Of a DNA stretch of 64,000 nucleotides, positions 47,973-60,611 are shown one piece after another (within the stretch, counting starts at the first letter, position 1; every line of letters starts with the position of its first letter). The notes beneath the pieces are model-generated. The model was given only the letters and a program-made list of their open reading frames with translations. It was not told where the DNA came from and did no database searches. Made by a program: the position numbers and the translations under genes. This stretch comes from Gibbula magus. Taxonomy: Eukaryota > Mollusca > Gastropoda > Trochida > Trochidae. The stretch is from NCBI GenBank assembly GCA_936450465.1, contig OW388300.1:20957232-21021231 (forward strand). Direction: 5' to 3'.

Positions 47973-50749
47973 ATGGTTGTAGGAAAAATGACACAAGTGA
48001 AAAACTAATATTGATGTTTACATGTATGTGAGGTTTACATTAATCACATATTTAAAGGGAAATACACAATGAGTTATAAAAAATAAAAATAAATACACAG
48101 CTTCAATGATTATATACATTCAATGATTATATATGTATAAATATATATGTGAGCAGCCTCTTTAAAAATGGGGATTATCAAATTGTAGGAATGGTGACAC
48201 TGTGATCCCATATAAGAGCCACAGATTCCACGCCCTACATAAAAAATGTGTAGCCTTTTTAAAAGCTAAATAGACAAGCAAGGTTAAAACTTCTGGTTAT
48301 TTTGGCGGATGGGGATTCCCCATTGAAGACAATATTCTTCCTACTTTCGTTTTAAATTAGAATCAGAAGCCTTAGCATGCTGATATGTTGCGTACAGACG
48401 CCTTGGCCAATGTGGCTTATAAATCGTAGGTTCGTTAACCTCTTTACAAATATTTCGGACAACTTTAAATTTTCAAACTTCTGTAGTGTATTATTTGAAC
48501 CTGAATTCTAAACATTCACGTAAAGTGGACAAACAAATGTTTATAAAATAAGAAACTGATAGAAACGTTAAAATATATTAAATTCATAGAGTCGGCATTC
48601 ATGTCCTGGCAGCTAATGTGTAGACGGATAGGTACAGATATAATTATTGTGGTGTATAAATGTACGCTAACGTAATACAATTAATACAGGTCAGGCTTCC
48701 TGTTCAACTCCTTCCTTGTGACGTCTTCAAGGTCAAGGTGAACTTGTGTAATTGAGTTTGTTATGTCTGGGCCGGATATGGATATTTTAGAAGCATAAGA
48801 TCGTAATTGGGGTGTCTGATCATGACCATTCAGCTGATGGGAATTCTTCTTTGATCACCACCAGTACCTAGCTAGAGTATATGGACATCATCATGTTTCT
48901 GTAATTATGTTCGTGTGCACGCTATAGGAACCGCTTTCTTACAGTTCAGGTTTATGTTTATAATACCATTATGAGAGATTTATGTGTGCTTATTCACATT
49001 ATTTAACTATGGTATTTAATGTGCTGTAATATAATTAACTGCTGTTTTTTTTATTTTGTCGCAACTTTTCAATTTTTTTTATTCATGCGGGTTTTGAAAT
49101 GGTTTTTAGAATTTTCTTTCAAAATCAACTTTCAACTATCTTGTGGTAAATTGATGATGTTCTTACTGCCTTCACACCGTGTCATTTTTTAGTCAATTTC
49201 ATAAAGATTTCACGCTGCGAATGGCTGAAATACTACCCTAGATATGCAGAACTGTACTAGTCGCTCACTCATTCATAAGGGTTTTTTCATGTCTGGATAT
49301 TTGCAACATTTACATACACGATCTTGTAAGACCTCTGCTGTTAAAGAAAGACCCTTAGAACTGACTGCTCTCCAGAACTGACTGCTCTCCAGAATTGCTT
49401 CTTACTCATCATACATCAGTATCCCAGGGGTTTGTTAATCTATTCCTAATGTCCAATTGAAACTCATATTTTTATTATTTATTTTGTGGGAATCCATAAA
49501 ATTTCATTTTCGATTGATCACACTGTTAACGTTTATGTATATCTACCTATACAATAATGGAAAAAAACTTAACAAATTATCAATGTGGTATCTTTTTATT
49601 ATTTAAAATGAAGCAGTTTTTTTCATTTCACGTCGTAAGCAGCAATAAGCGAGACAAACCTGAAACATGTCTCTTCAGTCTGCACATGATTAAACACGAC
49701 CTTTAGAAGAAGACTCCAATAACCTTCAAAACACTCATCCCGCATCAGATAGACCACGGAATCCAGAAATGGAAATTGTTGCTAATGTTCACAGTCACTT
49801 TCATGTCAGAGTTTGAGTAGATTTTGTATCAGTGATTATGGGATGTTGAAAATATATAATATAAAACAAATAGTTTCGTTGTAGCATGTGATATTTGCTT
49901 AACGTTGATGACGATTAATAAATACCTTATGGATTGTTATTTTTACTTATTATATAATGTCAAATTACTTATATAAATGTTTAAAAGGTATATTTCTTTG
50001 AATGTCACGTTGTCACACAGACGAATAATCATTAACGAGATTTGTTTACACCAATCTACTACACATAAACTGTCCTATTGATTATTTTGAGTTGTATTAA
50101 ATCTGTTTGTTGTGTATCCTTGATAAAATGACGTCCTAGCATTGTGATGCATAACTTGATTGTGAATTCATGATGTTGTCGGTGACAAGGCATTGTGTAA
50201 CATATACTGTCAAAACTATATCTCCACGGAATTATCGAATGATCTCACAAAAATGATGTTTCCTGTGGAAAACAGTTTTGGATGATATTAAGTAAGATCA
50301 TTAATATTGTCCTTTTTGTTGTGTGACTTGATAGCTATATGCTACTATTATGTGTTGCAATATTATATAAGAGTAAATCTCTTATCAATGGCTTGTTATT
50401 GTTTGTGGAAGAAAAGTACATCTACTCGTACCTGCTCAATGTAAATGAAAAGTCCGAATTCCGGAGTATATCAACATCCAAAGGAAGGAACGACATGACA
50501 CATAACTCAGAACATTTATATGATTTGAGATATTGAAGAACGTACATGTTGTAGTAGATGTGTCTCTAATAAAGACAACATAGAAACATTAAAATGGAGA
50601 CAACTAATGAAATATGGTTCTCTCCAATGTCACAAATATTTGATCGATAAAAATATATCAGACAGAAAACTCGGACTGCCTTGATGGTACATGATTTTGA
50701 TACTGTTAACTTGTATATGAAGTGGACAGCCGACAATGCTCTATTATAT

Positions 50750-51265
50750 GTATGTATTGATGTACGAGTCTCAAAGGGCAAATAAGTGTTACCAGTGACT
50801 AAACACATCGCCCGAATCAATATAAAGAGTTCTAAAACGACTGTACATTGTTCAATTAAGTCACGAGGGTATATTTCCCATCGACCGGCCATGTTGATGT
50901 CTTCACATTAAAATGGCCGCCCAAAGGTAGTTCAAGTGATCTGACTGATGTAGCGATACATAAAACTCAAAGTTTTAAGTATGGTACACTGATTGAATAG
51001 TCGACCATCTTGCTGTTTGAACTCTCAAAATCGCATAGGACTAAGTAATCTACCTCTCATACGGAGAGTTCCACAAAAATGTCGCTTTATATGTCGCATC
51101 ATTTTCTACCAATACCGTATCCTATATGACTATGGCTTATCGGGTCGTGTAATGAAATGTTTTATCCTCTAAGGTCACAATATAGTGCACAAACTTAAAT
51201 AATAAATAACAAATTTTCGAAAAATATAGAATGCATAAAAACGTGCTACAGCACCTTTTAATCCT
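50750..51265 (-). mobile_element. M1 MITE, arm B
   Basis: Partner of 44800-45310. The terminal repeat here reads 'gtgctacagcaccttt', more decayed than in arm A. Confidence 0.65.
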
Positions 51266-51637
51266 TTAAGTATTAGAACCAAGTCTAAAGTTTGAAATTC
51301 TGTACTTACATCTTCAATAATTGATTTCGTCTCTGAAGGTTTATGCTCTTCCAAAAAGTAATTCATTCTATTAATTTTAATGGGAACTAACATATCAGAC
51401 TTTTACAAGCATTAAGAATTTAAACCTATGCACAGGACAAAAAGTGGTGGAAATCCATTTGCCGTATACTCCCAAATATTGGCGGATCCTGAAGAATCCG
51501 GAAGAATCCGGCAAGCGGAAAAAGAATATGTGAGCACAGGTTGAGGACGTGAACATAAAATAGCTTCATTTAATTAAAATTCAATAAATAACTAGACAAA
51601 GATGTAGACCCATGTAGTACCGGGTGAACATAGGTAC

Positions 51638-52027
51638 ATATTGAATTTTATTACCCATATGGTTGAAAATAACCGAGTTAATATTTTTTTTATGAGCACA
51701 TGTGCACATATCACGTTTGCCTAGCAACGATTGTTACACCTCGGCTTCCGATATAACGTCGCATGTGACGTCATAAAATCATTGTTCGTGACGTCACTAA
51801 AGCTTGACGTCGCAAGGACAGCGGGCCGTTTCCTGACTATTTTAACGTGAATCAAATGGAATAAAATGGGTAATAAAGAAATTATTACACTCGAAACTGT
51901 GCCATATGACTTTTACGAAACTCGTCCAAAGTTATGTATAACGCTCGTTCTCGCTCGGGCAATACAAAAAATCACACTCGTTTCGTAAAAGTCAAATGAC
52001 ACACTTCCTCGGGTAATAATATCTATA
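51638..52027. mobile_element. ~390-bp insertion specific to arm B
   Basis: Arm A is continuous across the site (44420-44430, 'aatgaaatcaattacc'). The insert has inverted 'attaccc' and 'gggtaat' near its ends and inner arms 'gacttttacgaaactcg' and 'cgtttcgtaaaagtc'. It is CG-richer than its surroundings. A MITE is likely. Confidence 0.65.
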
Positions 52028-52305
52028 AATCAATTACCCAAGGTGACACGGCATGTCTCATTTACTCAGTGTGGAACAGGGAATCACCCATAAAATTCTC
52101 AGTTTATCAAGCACAGAGACGGGTCACCCAATCTTGAGGCTAACCGCGCCCATTGTTGCTGAACTGCGACCCAATAAGTACTAGATGTGAGCTGTGTTTG
52201 TCCTTGTCTGTACCTCCGGTCGAGATGACCGATGTGCTCTTCAGCAGTGATCAAGCATAAACTAAAATAAAAGACGATTGAATACTTGTAATGAGTTTCT
52301 AAACT

Positions 52306-52557
52306 TTGACAGAATTGATTTCCGTGGTAATCTTTGTGATAGACATTTTAATAACATGTAACTTCACTTGGACAACTTCCACTTATGGCGCCCAATCACT
52401 ACAATTTCCGTTCTTTCTTTGGAACAAATGTGATTCAAGCATGTGGAAAGTCATTAGTAATTTCATTTGTTTTGTTGCTATAGATAATACATGGATTCTA
52501 TTTGATTTAACATGCAACAACCTTGAGGATATATCATTGTTTTATCAAGGTTTCTGA
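52306..52557 (+). CDS. Open frame conserved between arms (arm B), 83 codons
   Basis: Same frame as 43893-44144. Replacements are Asn to Ser, Val to Ile and Val to Leu, with two silent changes. The frame ends LEDISLFYQGF. It has no ATG and no recognised domain. Confidence 0.2.
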   Translation: MTELISVVIFVIDILITCNFTWTTSTYGAQSLQFPFFLWNKCDSSMWKVISNFICFVAIDNTWILFDLTCNNLEDISLFYQGF

Positions 52558-52825
52558 TGACAATTTGATAAATAAAGATAACTCACGCTGTAAACATAAT
52601 ATAATAATGCCAAGATTAGACATTGTATTTTGGGCTTCCTTTGATATATTAATTATAAAGAATAGATTTATTTACATTGTATTCAACAAAAAGAGATGAC
52701 GGATACCCATAGACACGCATCTGTCCTTATTTGATAGTATGATTGTTTTCTCCCACTTGAGCACGTTGACTGATACTTTGTTGACAGAAAGGAAATGAGT
52801 GTTTGTCATACAGTGTCACTGGATT

Positions 52826-53159
52826 CAGAACTGTTTGAGGTGAGGTGAGTTGGGGTTTAACGCCGCTTTCAAAAGTATTTCACTTATCGCCCGCCGCTAG
52901 TATTATGGCAGGGAGAAAGCCAGAACACCATGTGGCTATGCATTGCGGTGAAACCTGAGAGAAACGGCTGGAACTAGCGAACCATGGGTGGTACTACGCT
53001 GACATTCAGTGTATCATTGCACCCAAACCTTACTGCGTGTAGAACAGTTCTTTACTGCAGACAAAGTTGCCGTGCCCCTGGCGGGATTCGAATCCCGGAC
53101 CTCTTGATCCGAAGCCGAACGCGCTAACCACCGCGCTATCCCGCCCCAGAACTGTTTGA
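52826..53159 (-). mobile_element. SINE-2, full-length with 13-bp TSD (arm B)
   Basis: Perfect duplications CAGAACTGTTTGA at 52826-52838 and 53147-53159 flank a ~308-bp SINE. Its minus-strand head 'gggcgggatagcgcggtgg', 'cggcttcggatcaagagg' and B-box 'gggattcgaatccc' resemble tRNA-Arg(TCG). It is the best preserved copy of the family in the window. Confidence 0.9.
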
Positions 53160-54394
53160 AGGAGAGAAAGAGACTGTGGATCTGAAACCAAAACACGTCT
53201 CGAGTTTGAATACGTCACACTATAAATCTACAACACTAGCCAGTCAAGGTATTGTTGATGTAAAGGGCAGAATAATCAGTCATGGTACCTTTAATGGACG
53301 GCAAACCATGTACATTTATTATCCTGATTTAGAATATGTTAAAAGTTATGTGTACTACATGACCGCAACCTAATGAATTGAGTTGTATGTTTATGACTGT
53401 GAAATAAATATTTATGATTGTTTGATAAGAACAAATTGATATCTTACAATACGCTCGTTAACATTATGTTCTTTTTCTATCGTTGTAAAGCTATATTGTG
53501 ATAACATGCTTTCATGGATTGAAATAAATATAACAGTATTGTTTTTTTAATTTAAACATATTTTATTCACATAGAAAAGGATGAGGAACAAGTTAAACTT
53601 AGAATACCCTCTCCTTGATAACAGTACACAATTGGAAATAAGTTATGCAACACTCTGTTTTCAAAAGTAAAATGTAGTGCTCTGGGAATATAAAAATGAA
53701 TCAAAGGTTCACTCACTCGCACACTTAAATTATTCATGGAATAGTTTTGAAGTGTTTTGAAATAAAACACAATAAATAACCTCGTTGTGAAACGGCACAA
53801 ACATTCTTTGATGGGCATATGAAAACTTAATACATAAGACATTTTTTGTTTATCTTTTAAAGTTATAAAAAAAATAGCATGAAATTTGCTAATCAAGACG
53901 TCATGTGTTTTTAACTTATAGTCAGTTAGTAAGTATGACATATATTCATTTGGAAGAACGACTTATTTAACAACAACCAATAATGACTCTTATTTTCCAG
54001 TTTATTGCTGGTTCATGTTGAGCTAAAGTCCCATGAGTACAAGGAACTCTCCAGATAAACGCTGATAACTATGTGAATGAAACGTTTGTTTTTAAACCAA
54101 AGAGTTATCATTTATTCCAAGTAACATAAATAATTATGAGAACGGTTTTCTTTAAAGATTGGTAAAATAAAATTAAACCGGATGCTACTTGTAAATCCAT
54201 GTGTATTAGCCTTTCAAAATTTATTTTTAAAAAAGTAATAAATAAAGTTATGACAAAATGAATGAATGTTTGAATGAATAATAAGTATGTATATTGTGCA
54301 CCATCAAAGCCTAAATCAACACACAACACAAAGTTTATTATCACAAGTGGGTATATGAGTATGTAAAGAAATTGTATAAGGCAGATGACGATAA

Positions 54395-54702
54395 TAAATA
54401 ATAAATGCATATTTATAATGCGCTGAATCCATGCTTAGCATGCTCTAAGCGCTACACATATTATTACCTTGGAGGAATTTACTTTCAGGCTGCTAGTAAG
54501 CGCTCCGCGCGACCGGATAGGTCCATACTTTCCCGTGTCCAGGTACCCATTTAAACAACTGGGTGGACTGAGTGCAATGTGGATGAAGTGCCTTGCCCAA
54601 GGACACAATACAGGTCATAAAGTTTTGGTGTCTCCACCGGGATTCGAACCCGGGTCTCTGGCGTGAGAGGCCAGCACGCTAACCACTACATAACTGTGCT
54701 CC
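54395..54702 (-). mobile_element. SINE-1, arm B copy 2
   Basis: Inverted partner of 41931-42230. B-box 'gggattcgaacccggg' as read on the plus strand. Confidence 0.85.
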
Positions 54703-54739
54703 ACGATGAGTTTTTTTTTTATCAATCTACACTTGACGC

Positions 54740-55245
54740 CAAAAGAAACGTTTCCCCACTTCTTTTTTTAATAACTTTTTAAGTATTAAATATATTTGAG
54801 AAATGAATGGTTCAAAAGAAAGCTGAATAACGTAGCTTTATGCTAATAACACGTTTAAATATTGTTATCATATCATATTGTGACAAAGAAGTTTTAAATT
54901 GTCCAGTTTTCGACCAGGCTGGTAGTAACCAATAAATGTGATTTAGATGTCCAGAAGAAGTTGAAAATTAACTTTTACGTTTGTGACTAGACAAAAAGGT
55001 CGTATGCTTTACATCATAACCCCTAAACTATGAAAATACTGTTATTGAGTAAGTTTAAGTGTGAAACTTATGAAATATATTTTTCTAGTCATTAAAGATC
55101 TTTTCTCGTTATTTACCTTAATGAAAAAAAGTTTCCTGTGTTGTCAAATGACTTAATAGTATTTAGGAACACAGACGATTATTTATGTGAACATTTTTGC
55201 TTGAAAATGAAAACTTTTCATTTATTTTGTCTATCACCCAAGCGT
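54740..55245 (+). other. Arm B segment without counterpart in arm A
   Basis: About 500 bp starting near 'cgccaaaagaaacgtttccc', unrelated to the 250 bp at the same place in arm A. No gene is seen. Confidence 0.6.
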
Positions 55246-55361
55246 TTGATTACACTGCTTGTCTAACAAGCCCGATGTCCTTATGGTATGCTCTACTAAA
55301 ATAACAAGTAATATTATTGTCCAGCCGCGGAATTCCTTATTACCGATTTGGTATAAACATT

Positions 55362-55873
55362 GATTTTAGAAATGTCTTGATATAGTTATAACCCCTCCCC
55401 AACAAACAACCCCGAAAATCACTAAAAACTAGCTTGTAAGTCACGTTGTATCAGAAACTTACCTTGGCTTTTCATCGAATGGTATAGACTTGTCAGAAGA
55501 GAAATTGCCTGATGCCAAATTTTTTTAATGTTTGATAGTAGGGATGTTGATATGTATCTGAGTAATTGGATTCCAGATAGGATCGATTCATATGAACTAA
55601 ATCCAATAACGGATGAACTAAGCGACAGATAGGCGTGTATACGAAAACTTTCTATTGTCCAACGTGGATGTTCACTTTCATACCAGATACCATGTTCTTG
55701 GAACAAGTTATTATATGAAGAACTCAGTACATGATTAATTCTCAAGCTGGATTATAACCCCAGTCGGACTTGATTAATCAATTTTATTGATGATAACTTT
55801 CCTCTTAGAGAGCTGTAAATGGTAATATCAGCATCGTAAACTTGAACCTTTAACAGAATTCTGATATCCGCGG
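55362..55873 (-). repeat. Repeat 'R', arm B copy
   Basis: Inverted partner of 41019-41545, about 3% different over a 190-bp sample counted by eye. Confidence 0.75.
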
Positions 55874-56347
55874 CAAATGTCAACTGTGTGTTGCTCCGTT
55901 ATTGGAAACAGTTATGAAGTCTATAGCAGCAATTACGCTGTGAGATTAATGCCAAATATTGTTATAATACCATTATTGGTTCTATTTTGGGTTTCGTCAA
56001 TACATAAATCAAAATTGTGAATCAATACCAAATCAACGATATTAATATTGAGGTTTGTAATCATTTTGGTATGCTAATAGTTACTTTCAATTCCTTGATG
56101 ATAAAATTTTAACTGATTAAAGATCAGCATATAAACTCTGTGTACTGTGTGTACTTGAGCTGATACATACCGTCATGTTCTGCCCAAATTATGATCCCGC
56201 TAAATGGGTACACCCTGCTGCGGTACTCATGGCTTCTTATTAATCTTTTACAGTATTGGTTCTCCGTATAAACTTCATTACTCATAGATTTCCATATTCT
56301 TTTTCCAATCTTATATACATGTTTAATTTGATATTAATAATTTCTTT

Positions 56348-56492
56348 AGAAATAGAAGACGAGTTGGCGTGCTTTATCGTTGAATGAAACATAGCAGGGA
56401 GCATAAAACATGAAGGGCGCAGCCATGAGTGTTTTACGACCTCTGCTATGTTTATTCTATGATAAAGCACAGCAACGACTCTTCTATTTCTT
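56348..56492. repeat. Foldback MITE 2, arm B (complete)
   Basis: Arms 'agaaatagaagacgagttgg' and 'caacgactcttctatttctt', with 'ctttat' and 'ataaag' continuing the pairing. Confidence 0.8.
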
Positions 56493-57085
56493 ATATGAGA
56501 TGTACTTAAACACTATACTCGCCGAGAGATATTGTGTAATTTGTATAAATTGTATTTTGAAAATATTAATATCTTCCGTCGTATAACACATTCTCTAGTA
56601 TTGAACAATCAAAGTTACGTAAAATATGACGTCATTTGCTGAGCGACGCTTTAATTTACGTTTAACATCACGAGCATGATTTATTGTATCATACAGCACG
56701 CTGTCGGTCCCATTGACCGCCTATGTTTTATTGCCGTGGGTATCTTGTATTAATCTTTCAAGGGCATTCAGAAGTGAAATTCATAAAAAAAAACACGATA
56801 TTCATGAGAATGTTTTTTACGGAATTAGGGGGTTAACAATGTGGGATAGATTCACAATTGCGAGGAAACTGAATAATACTGAGTATTAAAGTTATATAAG
56901 ACATACAATGTTACGTGTACACCGGACTTATATTTGTGGGTTTTTTTAATTTGAATTTGGTGTCTCTAATATGTACGTTATGTGTCATACAATTATTACG
57001 ATATAAATTAACGAATTTGTTTCAAACGAGTGAAGAAAATCTATTCTACGTTGAATAAAATATCTACCATTGATTTTTCTCATCT

Positions 57086-57254
57086 ATTAAGAATTGAATT
57101 TTTCACTTTGTGCGTTTGCACTGGAAAATGAACTATGTCGAAGCGAGATTCAAACTCCCGTGAACTGAGCAAAGTCACGTGAGAGTTTGAATCCCGCTTT
57201 GACATCGTTCCTTTTCCCAGTGCAAACACACAAACTGACATTTAATTCTTATAA
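57086..57254. repeat. Foldback MITE, arm B
   Basis: Partner of 39681-39848. Inner arms 'cgagattcaaactcccgtg' and 'cacgtgagagtttgaatccc' are intact. Confidence 0.85.
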
Positions 57255-57954
57255 TTTCATTCATATCCTTCGTAAATTCCTGTTTGATGAAACCTGTGGC
57301 ACTCATCATGGAGAATGAAGCGTAATAAAATATAACCTTTCAAGGACATGATATCAGAGTTATCCGTCCTTTGAATAACCTAACCATTTGCTTTTGTCTC
57401 CTCGTCAATATTATGTAAACAACAGTTGGAAAGAAATAAATCATAACCAAGACTGCTCAAATCCGAATTCCGTTAGTTCATAATGGTTAGATGTTAGTAT
57501 TTGCTTCTAGATTGCATAATGCAGCAAGCGACCGGGAATGTCTTTCGGCTCTACCGGCGAACGTTCATACGAGCGGAACGCGTTCATACGAGTATGAACG
57601 ATTTTCCAAGAGTTCGTGGATAATAAACCTTGAAATTTTTATGTCATGACCGTGCTCCCAACTAATGAACCTTCGGGAATCCTCGTGTAAACTTCAAAGT
57701 AAGGAATTATACTTGCATGACTTTGATGACAAAGAAATGATAGTTGTCAATGAAAAAGAAATGACACTTTGATAATATTTAGCAGTGGGAAAAGTCTTGA
57801 AGAATAGAATAAACAAACATTTTTTAACAGTTTGCAAGACTCAGATATGCAAAGACATGCCAATCCAGTTTCTACAAAATGACAAAGTGTTTTTTTTAAG
57901 TGTCTCGAATAAACGTAGACACATTCATGACTAGAAGAAATAAGAAATTGTTTT

Positions 57955-58300
57955 ATTACTCACCCGTTGAAAATATCACGGTTTAATGAATGAAATGTTT
58001 TTACACATTGTGTAATAACATCGCGTGCTTTCGATTGACGTGACGTCATAATGGTTAGAACATAACGTCACAATATCAGCGCCGCCGTCGCAATGAAGTT
58101 TGTCCCATTTATTGACGAGTTCGTGCAACTTAATCAGCGCGTTATAAATAAAATACTAAACTCGGTCCCATTTAATAACATATTTATGATACTCGTGAAT
58201 GGTGTCAGTATCTAACTCACTTTCGTTCTTTAAACACCAAACCACTCACTCGTTTCATAAATAGGTTATCAAACGGATCATCGTTTAGTATTCTCTATCT
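57955..58300. repeat. MITE-like block, arm B
   Basis: Partner of 38680-39010, with the same 'acgagttcgtgcaac' and 'cactcgtttcata' motifs. Confidence 0.4.
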
Positions 58301-58384
58301 ATGTATGTTGGCTACTAGTTACCTAGCTGTCCCCCTCTCTACAGACTGTACGTGGTTACACGTGACCCCCCTCCTTAACTTACC

Positions 58385-58805
58385 GGGTGGGATAGCGCAG
58401 TGGTTTGTGCGTTCGGCTTCGGATCAAGAGATTCAGGGTTTAAATCCCATATCAAGGGATCAACAGCTGTAGATATCTCTTCTTCATGCAGTGCGGTTTG
58501 GGTGTATTGTTACATCTTACGGGGGCGGGATAGCACAGTGGTTAATGCATTCGGCTTAGGATCAAGAGATTGAGGGTTTGAATTTCATCAAGGGATCGAC
58601 AGCTGTAGAGAACTCTTCTACATGCAGTGCGGACTGGGTGTATTGTTACATTTAGTTTCAGCACAATACCACCCATATATTTTGCTACTTAATTCAAGCT
58701 GTTGTTGGCAGTTTTCGCCTCAATGCTAAGCAACATAGTTGTGTCAGTGTTTTTCTTTGTAATGATAGTGGCAGCCTTGATATATGAGAAATACTCTTGA
58801 TAAAA
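58385..58805 (+). mobile_element. SINE-2 with duplicated tRNA-like head, arm B
   Basis: Two heads ('gtgggatagcgcagtggt' at 58387, 'ggcgggatagcacagtgg' at about 58525), each followed by 'ggcttmggatcaagagatt..gacagctgtagaga'. The body then ends 'gagaaatactcttgataaaa'. It is a dimeric-head variant. Confidence 0.7.
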
Positions 58806-59091
58806 ACAACTCAGATCATTTAACTCCTGATGGCGCAAGAATAAACCACACGATGTGTCCTTATCTAGACTATGATCAACTAATAATAGAGTAAGCGAGA
58901 AGTGTTGCGTTATTGCCGCGAGCGAGTAAATATTATACCGTATAAGAAGAAATGTATCCTTTGTTTAAGTAAATTATGCATTGAACCTTCCTAAATTTGA
59001 TCATTGACAGGCAGAGATCATAGCATGTATATCTACATTTGGCTCTGACTCGGCTATGTGAGTTTAGGTTTTCTCATAAAGGAATTTAGTA

Positions 59092-59325
59092 TCATCATTA
59101 TGGTTTTATAAGACTGTTTATTGTTGAATCTCCATCATCATTATGGTTTTATAAGACTGTTTATTGTTGAATCTCCATCATCATTATGGTTTTATAAGAC
59201 TGTTTATTGTTGAATCTCCATCATCATTATTGTTTTATAAGACTGTTTAATTTATTGTTGAATCTCCATCATCATTATGGTTTTATAAGACTGTTTATTG
59301 TTGAATCTCCGTCATCATTATTGTC
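59092..59325 (+). repeat. Minisatellite, 43-bp unit, 5-6 copies
   Basis: 'tcatcattatggttttataa' starts at 59092, 59135, 59178 and 59221, then continues after a 6-bp insertion. It is absent from arm A. Confidence 0.9.
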
Positions 59326-59489
59326 CCAAATAGTTTAATTCTCCGTAACACACATGCAAATTAAGCCTACTTGTAATTTTAGTAAATTTATGTTGGTGAA
59401 ATCCAGCCGCATTATAAACATTGTCCATACTAAGTGAAAATAGTAGGGTAGTATTTATATGTCGTTTCAAAGTCTGTGCTTCTCAGTAT

Positions 59490-59790
59490 TTGAAGGGCAT
59501 TAGTGGAATACATAAGAAAACACTATGTTCTGAATGCCTACTTCTTTATTGTGAACATACACGCCATGTATGCAAGTTTATACTTACTCCTTCATCAGGT
59601 TACATTACAGGTAGTTATCCCTCATGTTATACCAAATATTCTACCTGATGAAGGAGGAAACATGATATATGATATATGATATATGATATATGATATATGA
59701 TATATGATATATGATATATGATATACATTGTATACTCCGAAACTCTATGTACGTTCACAATAAAGGAGTTGGTTTCCTGAAAATATTGTT
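59490..59790 (-). repeat. Copy of the CCTGATGAAGGAG dispersed repeat, arm B only
   Basis: CTCCTTCATCAGGT (59587) and ACCTGATGAAGGAG (59640) form an inverted pair. 'gaagggcattagtggaatac' at 59488 is the reverse of the tail seen at 10640-10680. Confidence 0.5.
59660..59724 (+). repeat. Heptamer repeat (GATATAT)n
   Basis: About nine 7-bp units directly after 'gaaacat'. Confidence 0.9.
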
Positions 59791-60611
59791 TTCGTCTGTG
59801 TTTCTGCTTCATGATAAATGATTGTACTGACACATTATTATTTCATACTTCATTGTCAACCAAAGACTGCGTCAGAGATAAGAATCATTTTAACAATTCT
59901 GTAAAATTCACTATTTATGATCAACTGTGTCACGTTCTCGGGGATAGTGCCGGACAGCAGTACTATATTATATATACACCAATATATGTATGCCAAAAGA
60001 AACGCCTACTTGATGTTCCTTAAAATAAAAGATGAAATAATTTCTGAAATATAATAAATGATGGTCTCCACGTTATGCTGAAACAATAATTAATATAAAA
60101 ATTCATTGAAACCGTGAAAAAATACTCTAATTCGAGTCAATAACATTCATGAAAACTGCGCATTATAGTTGTTACGATATCTGATATATCTTGTAAGCGT
60201 TCCTTCTGGCCGACAGTGTAAGAGCACCAATCTGTATTCTCAGTTCTCATCTATAGAGCTGTAGGCAGGTAGTTTTAGTTTACGAAATCTCCGATTGTAA
60301 ACCAGTATACACCGAGGAGTAAATGAAATGATAAGCTAAAAAGAATCTGCCTGCCAGTCGCTTTTGAAAGACTGTGATGAGGATATGTCAGGTATATGCA
60401 CAATATCATTCACAATAGTATAATGCTTATAATCTGTCTGTTCATATACACATGGGATGCTGAAATCGCTATTTCAGAGTGGTTTTCTTGATAGAATGTT
60501 TGATATTAAAAGTAAAATGTAAATATGGAATATTGTTTGTATACATGTAAGATCCGTCGTCATAATGTACCTTCTTTCACTTAAATTCTGATCTTTACTG
60601 TGGGACGTCAT

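Larger units (their letters stand above)
47121..48327. other. Spacer of the giant inverted repeat (1.2 kb)
   Basis: Arm similarity ends at about 47120 ('aggaataatatagtct') and 48328. The spacer holds two rearranged halves of repeat R in opposite orientation, and a foldback MITE. No coding frame is seen. Confidence 0.8.

Noticed and set aside
53075..53146. tRNA-Arg-like sequence (minus)
   Set aside because: It is the head of SINE-2, with target-site duplications around the whole element.
53567..53941. 124-codon minus frame partly similar to a frame at 42777-42995
   Set aside because: The arms differ by frame-changing indels and the translation is low-complexity and hydrophobic. It is similarity of the arms, not a gene.
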